Source: Gammaproteobacteria bacterium (GTDB lineage Bacteria > Pseudomonadota > Gammaproteobacteria > Steroidobacterales > XN24). Taken from it: 38,815 nt of DNA. The stretch covers positions 1,504,247-1,543,061 of the forward strand of contig CP070833.1 in assembly GCA_020341735.1 (NCBI GenBank), given 5' to 3'. Positions 29,687 through 37,708 of the stretch are shown here, piece after piece. A program made the position numbers and the translations under genes. The notes under the pieces were generated by a model. It had not been told where the DNA came from and did no database searches. It was given only the letters and a program-made list of their open reading frames with translations. Position 1 is the first letter of the stretch; each line of letters begins with the position of its first letter.

Positions 29687-30551
29687 CTATTGAAGGCCGC
29701 ACTCGGTGAGGAGCCCCTCCGGGTCAGCGGCATCGAGAATTCGCACCAATATTCGAGGCTTGTCCAGTGTGCTCTCATAGCACTTCTGTGCCATGCGATA
29801 GCCAATCCAGTAACCCAGGTCACGTGGCCAGTCGGGGTGTTCCTTCGGCTTGTAGAAGAACCAGTCGCCGAGTTCGGTCCAGAGCCTGCTCGCGAAGTAG
29901 CTCCCACAGCTCTGCCTCATGCCGCATCCCATATGCTTCCGCTTCCTGGATGATATGCGCCGCCTCATGGGCAACGATATGAACGATATCCTCCGGCGAG
30001 AATATGCGTGATGTCGCACTGACAGCCGAAACATCTACCCCAAGCATATCGGCACAAAGCTCCGCCGCCACTATCACGTAATTGCCGTCGCCGGCCTGTC
30101 CGCCTGCCCGCAGTCCGCCTACCAGGAAATACACTTCCGGCAGGGCGTGACTGGGAAACAGCGCTTGCAGGTTCTCAAACATGACATCGAGAGTGTCTTC
30201 CTGTGACCGGATTTTGGATTTGAGATTCCGAATCGAAGAGAAGAACGCAGGGTATTTCTGAACGGTTGTAGCTAGCTTTTCTGGCGTGAGCGCAAAACGT
30301 TCCTCGAAATCCTTCAGGCCTATGGTCCCGGCCTCCAGATACGAGGTGAATGCCGAAGGCTCGCCGACATCCAGGAAGCATTCGTAGGAGACGAAGAAGC
30401 GGTCGATGTCGTCGTAGTAGTAACGGGATGGGATTTCGTTTGATAACGTTTCAGCATTTGCACCAGCTGCAATGGTTAACGCCAGTACCAGAATGAAGCG
30501 GTAGGCTGGTCGCTGGATTCCCAGCCAAGTGATCAGTGTCCTGTACATCAT
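29687..30551 (-). pseudogene. Exported HExxH metalloprotease-like protein, frameshifted
   Basis: Two overlapping frames together make one protein of about 287 residues. The first (from 30551) has a signal peptide (RFILVLALTIAAGANA), a helical domain, and a zinc motif in EDIVHIVAHEAAHIIQEAEAYG (HEAAH). It then runs into unrelated sequence and stops at 29820. The family-like continuation GSYFASRLWTELGDWFFYKP ... PRDLGYWIGYRMAQKCYESTLDKPR lies in the next frame and ends at 29687. The shift, equal to one extra base, falls near 29901-29915. The layout (HExxH, later an Ala/Ser-rich helix, then DLGYWIGY) is like DUF2268-type predicted Zn proteases. It may be a pseudogene or a sequencing error. Confidence 0.7.
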
Positions 30552-30884
30552 CGATGTTTATCCAGGATCTGTGATCGACTCCGGATAATACACACCCGGG
30601 CGGAACGAAACAGAAACACGAATTAACCGGGTGGTGCGGATAAGTTGAATAAAGAGGATGCCCAAGTACGTCGGGCGACGCGAAATGCGCCTGCCGACAA
30701 GAGGAGAGCCTTTGCCTCGAGAAATACGAGAAAGTCCGCCGCGATAAGGCCTTTTTCGTGTGTAAGGTTGAGTGGACTATGAGTGAATCCCGCGAATACG
30801 TTTCTGAGGCCGTTAACTTGTCAGTGGCGACACGAAGTCTGACTATATGGGTAGGAGTATTTTCGAAGGACGCGAACTCGGATC
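30552..30884. other. Intergenic region, no gene supported
   Basis: This 333-bp gap lies between the broken protease gene and the SRPBCC gene, which point away from each other, so promoters for both may lie here. A reading frame from about 30660 to 30958 has many cysteines and charged residues but no clear start. It also overlaps the SRPBCC gene. I do not call it. Confidence 0.5.
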
Positions 30885-31316
30885 GTGATCATCAACTTCA
30901 ACGAGCATTTCAATCTTCCTGCAGCCGAGGTTTACTCCTATTTCCACACGCCTGCTGACTGGACTCGCTTGTATGGCTTGGCCGGGAGTTCCAGGGACCT
31001 CGGTGGTGGCTGGTATGCGATCGCCTTGAAGCGTTTTCCCTTTCCGCTCGTGGCAAGGAACACGGAGCAGGAACCCAACGAGTTGGTTCGGTGGGTGTTT
31101 CGCGGGTTCTGGAGTGGCCGGGGAGAGGCCCGATTTGTTGAAACTACGGATGGAGTCAGAGTCGAGGGCTTCGAGGAGATCGCGGTCCGGCCCCTCTTTT
31201 TTCTGTCGCCGCTCTTCGAACGGGTATTCCTAGAGAAAAGATTCCGCGCCATCTGGGAAATGGGGTGGCATCGGTTACGTAAGCGCAAATCCCCGACGAG
31301 CAGCCCGAACACATAG
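30885..31316 (+). CDS. SRPBCC (START-like) family protein
   Basis: A 143-residue protein beginning at GTG 30885 (VIINFNEHFNLPAAEVYSYF), the classic first strand and helix of SRPBCC/polyketide-cyclase-like folds that bind hydrophobic ligands. The middle has repeated strand signals (WYAIALKRFPFPLVARN, LVRWVFRGFWSGRGEARFVE). The C-terminal helix is FLEKRFRAIWEMGWHRLRKR. No signal peptide. The Shine-Dalgarno is weak. Ligand and role cannot be told; it is flanked by the decayed region on both sides and appears to be alone. Confidence 0.65.
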   Translation: MIINFNEHFNLPAAEVYSYFHTPADWTRLYGLAGSSRDLGGGWYAIALKRFPFPLVARNTEQEPNELVRWVFRGFWSGRGEARFVETTDGVRVEGFEEIAVRPLFFLSPLFERVFLEKRFRAIWEMGWHRLRKRKSPTSSPNT

Positions 31317-31417
31317 CGAGAACGGTATTGACAAGATATGCGTCAACAAAACCGCGTGTGCTCTAGGATAGACCCCGATTACGCTCCTGTTGCACATTCC
31401 CAAGTCGCAATAGCTCG

Positions 31418-31451
31418 TTGTCAATTACTTGGTCGGTGGTCCGAGTATGCC
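31418..31451 (+). other. Weak second copy of the tRNA-Asn-like stretch
   Basis: An ungapped comparison with 29574-29607 (anticodon loop through T arm) gives 25 of 34 identical bases, and most differences are transitions. The shared core is TGGTCG and a T-loop-like GGTCCGAGT. Neither the acceptor end nor the CCA is preserved. It may be a much decayed tRNA fragment or chance. The rest of 31317-31603 shows no gene; an imperfect palindrome CGCGATATTGCG (31569-31580) lies 23 bp before the next start. Confidence 0.3.
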
Positions 31452-31603
31452 GGGTCGCGCGGTCGGTGTGCATTCCACGCGCATCAGCTGGGGCCCAATT
31501 CGACCACCCCTGAATAGACATTGACGCCGGTCTCCGGTCTTGCGGCCGCTGCTTGCAGTGAGTATGGTCGCGATATTGCGTTACGGTACTTTTCCAACCA
31601 TCG

Positions 31604-31915
31604 ATGACACATCACAGAGAGACCACACCGCAGATTTACTACGGAAGACGCTGGGCGGTCGCGTTGCTGCTCGGAGCGCTAGTTTTCGCGCAGATCGCCG
31701 GCGCCATGCACCAGGCGCAGCATGTTGCGGACGAAACACCTGCCGTCTGTACTTTCTGTGTCATTTCCGACCCATCGATGCTTTCGGGCCCATCATTAGG
31801 GCCGGCCACGCCAGTCTTGGCATCGAGTGTTTCCGTATCGGATCCGGCCGGCATCGTCCTGCCGCGGCCCGCTCCGTCATCTCATCACGCCCGCGCACCG
31901 CCGGCACGCGCCTGA
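31604..31915 (+). CDS. Small exported protein with His and CxxC motifs (DUF2946-like), start of the zinc operon
   Basis: A 103-residue protein with an N-terminal hydrophobic segment (WAVALLLGALVFAQIAGA), then HQAQHVADETPAVCTFCVISD, i.e. HxxxH followed by CxxC, and a Pro/Ser/His-rich tail (PSSHHARAPPARA). Similar short exported proteins with His and Cys pairs, annotated DUF2946, occur beside metal-uptake genes. The motif suggests it binds zinc or another metal, but that is inference. It lies 78 bp before the outer-membrane protein gene on the same strand. No strong ribosome site is seen before ATG 31604. Confidence 0.6.
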   Translation: MTHHRETTPQIYYGRRWAVALLLGALVFAQIAGAMHQAQHVADETPAVCTFCVISDPSMLSGPSLGPATPVLASSVSVSDPAGIVLPRPAPSSHHARAPPARA

Positions 31916-31993
31916 AGACAAGTCAGCGCCGCCGCCGTTCGGGAACTCATCCCCTCGGCAGCATCGCCAGCATATTGATTTCAGGAGACAAGG

Positions 31994-33193
31994 ATGCGCC
32001 AGCACGCACACGTACTTTTATTGACCACCCTGACTTTACTGGGCGGCACACTCACCGTCCATGCTCAGGGCGTCATCTCGGGCAACGAATTCAACCCGGC
32101 CATCAGTCTGATACTCGATGGCCAGTATTCGAGCTACTCTAACGATGCCGAAGACTATGAGATATCCGGCTTCCCGCTAGATGAGGAAGCCGGGCTGACG
32201 GCCGAAGGATTCTCTCTGGACGAGTCCGAACTCAACATCAGCGCCAACGTCGACGACCAATTCTACGGCTACGCAGACATCGTTTTCACCGATACCGAAG
32301 GCGAGACCGAGGTCGAACTCGAAGAGGCATGGTTCGAAACCCTCGCCCTGCCGGCAGGGTTCGTCGTCAAGGGCGGCAAGTTCCTGTCGGGCATCGGCTA
32401 TCACAATGCATTTCATCCACACAGCTGGGACTTCTCCGACGAGCCGCTAGCCTACCGCGCCATGCTCGGCAAGGCATTCACGGACGTTGGCGTCCAGGGA
32501 CGCTGGGTAGCTCCCACCGATCTGTTCCTGACGTTTGGCGGCGAGGCATTCCGCGGAGACAGCTACCCGGCACAAGGCTCGGCCAACGACGGTACCGGAG
32601 CTTTCTCTCTGTTCGCCAAGGCCGGCGGTGACCTCGGCGCCAGCCACAGCTGGAAGGCCGGTCTGTCATGGCTGTCCTATGATGTGGAGGACGCCGGGCT
32701 TGAAGCGCAGGACGGCGATCTTCTGCTCAATGGTGATGGTGATCTCTATGTCGCCGAATTCGTCTGGAAGTGGGCACCCAACGGCAACGCGCGCGAACGG
32801 AACTTCAAGCTACAGGCGGAGTATCTGCACCGTGAAGAAGACGGCGATGCTGACTTCGAGGGACTGAGCGGCAACCAGTCCGGCGGCTATGACACGGACC
32901 AGGATGGCGTCTATGTCCAGGGCGTTTACCAGTTCATGCCCAGATGGCGGGTCGGGCTGCGATATGACTGGCTGTCAGCCGATAACAGGACGCCCGGGAT
33001 AACCGCCGCGACGCCTTTCGACGGTGACGATCGCGAACCTGATCGCTATACCTTCATGGTGGACTTTTCCAATAGTGAGTTCAGCCGATTGCGGCTGCAG
33101 GTGTCGGAGGACAATTCCTCTGCCGACAGCGATACACAGGTCGTCCTGCAGTACGTCCTGAGTATCGGCGCGCACGGCGCCCATGCCTTCTGA
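31994..33193 (+). CDS. Outer-membrane beta-barrel protein of the zinc operon
   Basis: A 399-residue protein with a signal peptide (LLLTTLTLLGGTLTVHAQG) and alternating amphipathic strands throughout (QFYGYADIVFTDTEGETEVELEEAWFETL, SHSWKAGLSWLSYDVED, RWRVGLRYDWLSADN, YTFMVDFSNSEFSRLRLQVSED). It ends in Phe (HGAHGAHAF), the usual C-terminal signal for barrel insertion. There is no TonB box or plug domain that I can see, so it looks like a porin rather than a TonB receptor. The interior is rich in Asp and Glu. AGGAGA lies 5 bases before the ATG. Context suggests zinc entry across the outer membrane (inference). Confidence 0.8.
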   Translation: MRQHAHVLLLTTLTLLGGTLTVHAQGVISGNEFNPAISLILDGQYSSYSNDAEDYEISGFPLDEEAGLTAEGFSLDESELNISANVDDQFYGYADIVFTDTEGETEVELEEAWFETLALPAGFVVKGGKFLSGIGYHNAFHPHSWDFSDEPLAYRAMLGKAFTDVGVQGRWVAPTDLFLTFGGEAFRGDSYPAQGSANDGTGAFSLFAKAGGDLGASHSWKAGLSWLSYDVEDAGLEAQDGDLLLNGDGDLYVAEFVWKWAPNGNARERNFKLQAEYLHREEDGDADFEGLSGNQSGGYDTDQDGVYVQGVYQFMPRWRVGLRYDWLSADNRTPGITAATPFDGDDREPDRYTFMVDFSNSEFSRLRLQVSEDNSSADSDTQVVLQYVLSIGAHGAHAF

Positions 33194-33203
33194 CGGGCCC
33201 CAC

Positions 33204-34106
33204 ATGAGCAACCTGTTTCGACTGCTCGCGGTGATCGGTCTGCTTGTCAGCACACCGGCCTGGGCGGCGTTTCGGATCGTCGCCTGCGAGCCCGAATGGG
33301 CATCCCTGGCCGAGGCGTTGGGCGGCAATGACGTCAAGGCCGAATCAGCAACCACGGGTCTCCAGGACGTCCATCACATCCAGGCGCGGCCCAGCCTGAT
33401 CGCACGCGTCCGCCGCGCCGACCTAGTGATATGTACCGGGGCGGGTCTGGAGTCAGGCTGGTTACCGCTGCTGCTGCGTCAGGCCGGTAACCCGAAGATC
33501 CAGCCCGGGCAGCCGGGATTTCTGGCGGCCTCTGAATATGTAGAAATGCTGGAGGTCCCGGTCTCGCTCGACCGATCTCAGGGCGACGTGCATCCCTACG
33601 GCAATCCGCATATCCAGACGGACCCACGCAACATACTCCCCATCGCCGACGCCTTGGTGGAGCGCCTGGTCACGCTTGATCCGGAAAACGCTGATGACTA
33701 TCGGGGACGACACGCCGCATTCACCACACGCTGGAAAGAGAGCGTGAAAGGCTGGACACGCCGCGGCGCAGCGCTCAATGGGATGACGATCGTCACTCAT
33801 CACAACAGTTGGGTCTATCTGGTCACTTGGCTGGGTCTGAATGAGGTCGCTGCGCTGGAGCCGAAACCCGGCATCGAACCCAGCGCCGGCCACCTGGCGC
33901 GCCTGTTAGACAGCATCGGGGGTCACGGCGTCCGTCTGATCATCCGCACTTCCTATCAGAGCGCCCGGGCCTCCGAATGGCTCTCCGGTCGTATCGATGC
34001 ACCTGTTGTCATCCTGCCCCACACGGTCGGCAGCGTCGACAACACTGACAATCTTTTCGACCTCTACGAGGTGATGCTGACGATACTGGAACGACACGCA
34101 CCGTGA
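33204..34106 (+). CDS. znuA: Zinc ABC transporter substrate-binding protein ZnuA-like
   Basis: A periplasmic cluster A-I metal-binding protein of 300 residues. I chose ATG 33204, because it is followed directly by the signal peptide (MSNLFRLLAVIGLLVSTPAWA); ATG 33183 would overlap the barrel gene and add seven residues. Candidate metal ligands are H57/H58 (QDVHHIQARPS), H130 and H136 (GDVHPYGNPHIQTDP), H199/H200 (VTHHNSWVYL) and an acidic residue in the C-terminal half. The His-rich acidic loop of enterobacterial ZnuA is absent. The stop overlaps znuB by 4 bp. Confidence 0.88.
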   Translation: MSNLFRLLAVIGLLVSTPAWAAFRIVACEPEWASLAEALGGNDVKAESATTGLQDVHHIQARPSLIARVRRADLVICTGAGLESGWLPLLLRQAGNPKIQPGQPGFLAASEYVEMLEVPVSLDRSQGDVHPYGNPHIQTDPRNILPIADALVERLVTLDPENADDYRGRHAAFTTRWKESVKGWTRRGAALNGMTIVTHHNSWVYLVTWLGLNEVAALEPKPGIEPSAGHLARLLDSIGGHGVRLIIRTSYQSARASEWLSGRIDAPVVILPHTVGSVDNTDNLFDLYEVMLTILERHAP

Positions 34107-34852
34107 GCGTGATCGAACTCAGCATCCTCGGGCCCGGTCTCCTGGCGGGACTGCTGGTGTTGGCCACCCATGTACCGATGGGGCGTGAGGTGCTGCGCCG
34201 GGGCATCATCTTCATCGACCTTGCGGTCGCACAGACCGCCGGGCTGGGCGTCATCGCCGCCGGCGTGCTGGGGTGGGACGCTCACGGTATCGCGGCGCAG
34301 GTCGCTGCCTTTCTCGCCGCGGTGACAGCCGGCATCTTTCTGACCTGGACGGAGAAGCACTGGGGCGAGGTGCAGGAAGCCATCATCGGTGCTCTGTTCG
34401 TTATGGCCGCCACCGGCGGCATCCTGCTGCTGGCGAACCACCCCAAGGGCGGTGAGGAATTGAGAGACCTTCTGGTCGGCCAGATCCTGTGGGTAGACAT
34501 GCATGTGCTATGGCCGGCGATGATCGTCACTGCCGTCGTGCTGCTGTGTTGGTACCGGATACGTGAACGGTTGGGGCGAATAGGGTTCTACATGCTGTTC
34601 TCCATCAGCGTGACCGTGGCGGTACAACTCGTAGGCGTCTACCTCGTGTTTGCCAGCCTGATTATTCCGGCGCTGGCCACCCGGTCGATGGCAGGTGTCT
34701 CGGGACTCGCTGCGGCCTATGTCATCGGAGCTTCCGGCTACGCTCTCGGCCTGCTGTTATCGGCCCTGTTCGACCTGCCGAGCGGTGCCGTCATCGTGTG
34801 GTCCCTGGCAGGCATCGCAGCCCTGTGGAAGATCCTGCCCAGGCGGCGGTGA
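34103..34852 (+). CDS. znuB: Zinc ABC transporter permease ZnuB-like
   Basis: A cluster A-I ABC permease of 249 residues with about seven or eight membrane helices (PGLLAGLLVLATHVPMGREVLRRGIIFIDLAVAQTAGLG, AAFLAAVTAGIFLTW, IIGALFVMAATGGILLLA, GRIGFYMLFSISVTVAVQLVGVYLVFASLIIPALATR). The start is GTG 34103, coupled to znuA (GTGA). The ATPase gene znuC, which normally accompanies znuA and znuB, is not in the window on either side. Confidence 0.88.
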   Translation: MSVIELSILGPGLLAGLLVLATHVPMGREVLRRGIIFIDLAVAQTAGLGVIAAGVLGWDAHGIAAQVAAFLAAVTAGIFLTWTEKHWGEVQEAIIGALFVMAATGGILLLANHPKGGEELRDLLVGQILWVDMHVLWPAMIVTAVVLLCWYRIRERLGRIGFYMLFSISVTVAVQLVGVYLVFASLIIPALATRSMAGVSGLAAAYVIGASGYALGLLLSALFDLPSGAVIVWSLAGIAALWKILPRRR

Positions 34853-35307
34853 TCCGCCAGGCTTGAAGCACGCAGACTAGAGTCGGCAGGCGCACCTTCA
34901 TTGACACCCGACCCGTTCGTTCTCGCGCTCGAATATCCGGCGGGTCACGTCTCCGTCTGACTTTCTTCCGGTTGTCCCATTCAATGCGAGTCCATGAGCA
35001 ATCCAATTACGCGTACACGCAGCGAAGAGTGATCGAAAGGCCGCTACGAAGCTCGTGTTGAGGGGCGGGACGGCGTTGGTGAACTGACATTCTCCCGCAT
35101 GTCGCCGACCAAGAATATTGCTAACCACATCGCGGTTGACGATAGCCCTAGGGGCACCGGTATCGGCAGGTCGATTATGCCCCTGGCCACCATCCCAAGC
35201 GAATCTTCGTTGAGCCTTCCCCGAGCTTTGGTGAGCCTGGAGGTAGCAGGCCGGATAGCGGGGTGGGGAGCGCCAGTGGCGAGCACCGGTGCTACGATTG
35301 ATCACGC
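34853..35307. other. Intergenic region, nothing recognised
   Basis: This 455-bp gap between znuB and the Rossmann-fold gene has no tRNA, no strong hairpin and no supported gene. A minus-strand frame at 35044-35286 reads fairly hydrophobic in its second half but has no ribosome site or recognisable family. Confidence 0.5.
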
Positions 35308-36174
35308 ATGAAGTTACCCCGCCTCCGGACAGTTCTGGTCACGCCGTTTGGCTTGTTGGCGTTATTGTATGTCGTCGTTGCGGTGAAATTTGCAATGGAT
35401 GACGACCTGGTCGCCGCATACGAAGCGTCACCAGTTCACCACGCGACCGTCGCCATATTCGGCGCGAGCGGAACCGCAGGTGACGGCATATTAAAGGCTG
35501 CGCTGGCAAATCCGGATATCAAGAAGATCCATGTCATCACACGTCGCGCGACTCCGCGAATCGCTGCAGGAGTCGATTCGGGCAAAGTGCAGATGACTTT
35601 GCATATGGATTATCTCGATTTCTCGGCCATACGGGAGCAGGTTGCAGAGGTTGATGCGGTTTACTGGGCAATTGGAACGAGTTCAGTCGGCGTCGACGAA
35701 AAAACTTATGGCACGATCCATGTTGATTTCCCGATGCGTTTCGTCGCGGAGTGGACGAGCGTCCGTGATGCACCCGACCTTTCGTTCCACTACATCAGTT
35801 CCAGCGATATTTCGCCGGACTCGCGCATGATGTGGGCCAGGGAAAAAGTTCGCGCCGAGACGGCGCTGTTCGAGTTCGCCGAAGGGTCCAATCTACGTGT
35901 GATCGCTTACCGGCCGGATTACATCGGACCTACTGAGGAACAGGCGCACATAGGACAAAATCTTCTCTACTGGTTCTTCGCTCCGGTCAGATCGGCGGTG
36001 AGGGCGACGGAGATCGGCCAGGCCATGTTCGAAGTTTCAGCGCGAGGGCCCCAGTTCGACAACGGAGACCGCCTCGGAACCTTGAGCATTATTCGTTACA
36101 GCGATGCGTATGAGCGCCGACAGGCGCACGAAATTCGCCCGGAGGGCGACCAGAAAACAGGCCAGTTGCCCTAA
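35308..36174 (+). CDS. Membrane-anchored NAD(P)-binding Rossmann-fold protein
   Basis: A 288-residue protein. Residues ~8-30 form a membrane helix (TVLVTPFGLLALLYVVVAVKF), followed by an atypical SDR/NAD(P)H-binding domain: strand and glycine motif VAIFGASGTAGDGI (about 48-61), IHVITRR, VDAVYWAIGTSSVGVDEKTY, FHYISSSDISPDS, and AYRPDYIGPTEE. The canonical YxxxK of classical SDRs is not evident. It is most like the YbjT/HTATIP2 group of extended SDR proteins. Substrate unknown. There is no strong ribosome site. It appears to be a lone gene, convergent with the SGNH gene. Confidence 0.72.
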   Translation: MKLPRLRTVLVTPFGLLALLYVVVAVKFAMDDDLVAAYEASPVHHATVAIFGASGTAGDGILKAALANPDIKKIHVITRRATPRIAAGVDSGKVQMTLHMDYLDFSAIREQVAEVDAVYWAIGTSSVGVDEKTYGTIHVDFPMRFVAEWTSVRDAPDLSFHYISSSDISPDSRMMWAREKVRAETALFEFAEGSNLRVIAYRPDYIGPTEEQAHIGQNLLYWFFAPVRSAVRATEIGQAMFEVSARGPQFDNGDRLGTLSIIRYSDAYERRQAHEIRPEGDQKTGQLP

Positions 36175-36321
36175 GTCCGATGGCATTGAGGGAGCCGACG
36201 AGGTCATGAGAAGTGGCAGCCAGAGACGAAAATCGGAGTCGGCTCGACCAATGATACGAGTGCCAGCTTTTTCAGGGAGCTTCCAAATTGGCCAAGGAAC
36301 CACTCAGTATCTTTTGTTTTG

Positions 36322-37572
36322 TCATGAAATTTTATCGATCAAAAGACTGGCTATCTGGCTGTTTGCAGATGGGCCGTAATGGGTGCCGTCATAGCCCGAG
36401 TCGAATTTGTATGTGGGGATCCGGGCAAAGTCGTCCATGAGGTCGTGGCAGGCAGAGAGGCGCGCGCACAGGAAGGAGGACATCTTTCTCCATCGGTCGC
36501 GATACTCAGACTCCCGAACGTAGCGCGAGGCATCTGGGGGACTGGGTAATATAACGAGCGTGAACCGGACGCCGTCGCTTTCCGCGACGCGCGCCATATT
36601 CAGGGCAATCAATTCTGTGACTCGCATGGCCTCGGAGGAAGGGTCCATCAATCCGTTCATCAGCTCGGAATACTCACTTTTGGCCCGCCAGCGCCGGATC
36701 AGACGAAATGTTATGGAACGATCCAGAAATGGATAATCTGCAAATCTAGACTCGAAGTAGAATCGATCGTGCTGCTGCAGATGTCGCCTTAACTCAACCG
36801 TAACGCCTGCTCGATTCTCATCAAGCATTTCACCAAGATCCCGGTATGGGCTTTTTACTAACTCAAGTGCCTTATCCTCGATTACAAAACGGGGGTTGAC
36901 CTTGTAGGACTCCCAGCCCCGGGCTATGTAGCGGATTACATTGATCTCCCGCCAGAGGTCTGCTTCTGGTACCAACACGAGCAACACCTGATCATGTTCA
37001 AGTCGTGTCCGCAGCTTTTCATAGCGAAGAAATGATTGTCCCATGCTGTATCCATCGACGCCGAAGTTGATCACGTCAATTCTGCTCAGTTCCTCGTCCA
37101 GGTAGTGCGCGAAAGTTTCCTCCTGGGGTACACGACTGCCTTGAGTATAAGAGTCGCCAAAAAGCAGCAGCCGCTCCTTCATGGGGCTCCGCCCAAGGGC
37201 CGTCGGCATGCGAGACCTGGCCCCCAATTGATTCGATTGCCACCAGCCGTTCTCCGACGTGGCGTTCTCCAGTGGGGCGTGGCCGAGAAGTTCGTCTTCT
37301 CTCGGAATGCCGTAAAGATCGCCGTAAGTAATCTTCCGGCCACTCACGACCAATGGCTTATGCCATTCGCCCGCGCGTCGCAGTCGCTCTTCTGGCCCTG
37401 GAATTGCCACTGATGGAATGATCTTGCGGGGCGGCAGTTCCTGACCGATCACTATGCCAGCCGACGAGGTTGAGGGTTTCTCCAGAGCATTCAGCACGAT
37501 CTCGAGGAGTACCCAGCTCAGCATCAGTGACGCCAGCGAAAGCAGCGCATTGGCGGTCCATCTACGAGTCAT
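36322..37572 (-). CDS. SGNH/GDSL-hydrolase-like membrane-anchored protein
   Basis: A protein of 416 residues from ATG 37572 (a TTG at 37584 is possible). It has an N-terminal membrane helix (ALLSLASLMLSWVLLEIVL). SGNH features: block I LLLFGDSYTQGS (nucleophile Ser ~141), block II-like NFGVDGYSMGQ, and block V DGTHYGP with the Asp/His pair at ~D395/H398. The block III GxND motif is not clear (VPEADLWREI). Similar proteins in polysaccharide and lipid loci move or remove acyl groups; I cannot tell which applies. The sequence shows less GC than the rest of the window by eye. It faces away from the membrane protein gene to its right. Confidence 0.72.
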   Translation of the reverse strand: MTRRWTANALLSLASLMLSWVLLEIVLNALEKPSTSSAGIVIGQELPPRKIIPSVAIPGPEERLRRAGEWHKPLVVSGRKITYGDLYGIPREDELLGHAPLENATSENGWWQSNQLGARSRMPTALGRSPMKERLLLFGDSYTQGSRVPQEETFAHYLDEELSRIDVINFGVDGYSMGQSFLRYEKLRTRLEHDQVLLVLVPEADLWREINVIRYIARGWESYKVNPRFVIEDKALELVKSPYRDLGEMLDENRAGVTVELRRHLQQHDRFYFESRFADYPFLDRSITFRLIRRWRAKSEYSELMNGLMDPSSEAMRVTELIALNMARVAESDGVRFTLVILPSPPDASRYVRESEYRDRWRKMSSFLCARLSACHDLMDDFARIPTYKFDSGYDGTHYGPSANSQIASLLIDKIS

Positions 37573-37708
37573 TGTGCTGATCAAAACCGGTCATCGCGGG
37601 CTCAGTCAATCGATCCAGATTAGCGGGAATTGTGAACTAAGTCCGTCACTTACAGATCATGGGAAGATAGTCTTGGCAGGTGAATTCCCTGGAGGCCTGA
37701 ATCTCTTC

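Noticed and set aside
30660-30958. Cysteine-rich plus-strand frame before the SRPBCC gene
   Set aside because: No credible start until a GTG at 30758, overlap with the SRPBCC gene, and no known family.
31569-31580. Imperfect palindrome CGCGATATTGCG as a Zur box before the zinc operon
   Set aside because: It does not carry the TGTTATA-type core of known Zur sites; not enough to call an operator.
31540-32142. 200-codon plus-strand frame over the start of the zinc operon
   Set aside because: Out of frame with two better-supported genes that have signal peptides; low-complexity Arg/Ser/His content.
35044-35286. Minus-strand 80-codon frame between znuB and the Rossmann-fold gene
   Set aside because: Partly hydrophobic but without a ribosome site, family or neighbour on that strand.
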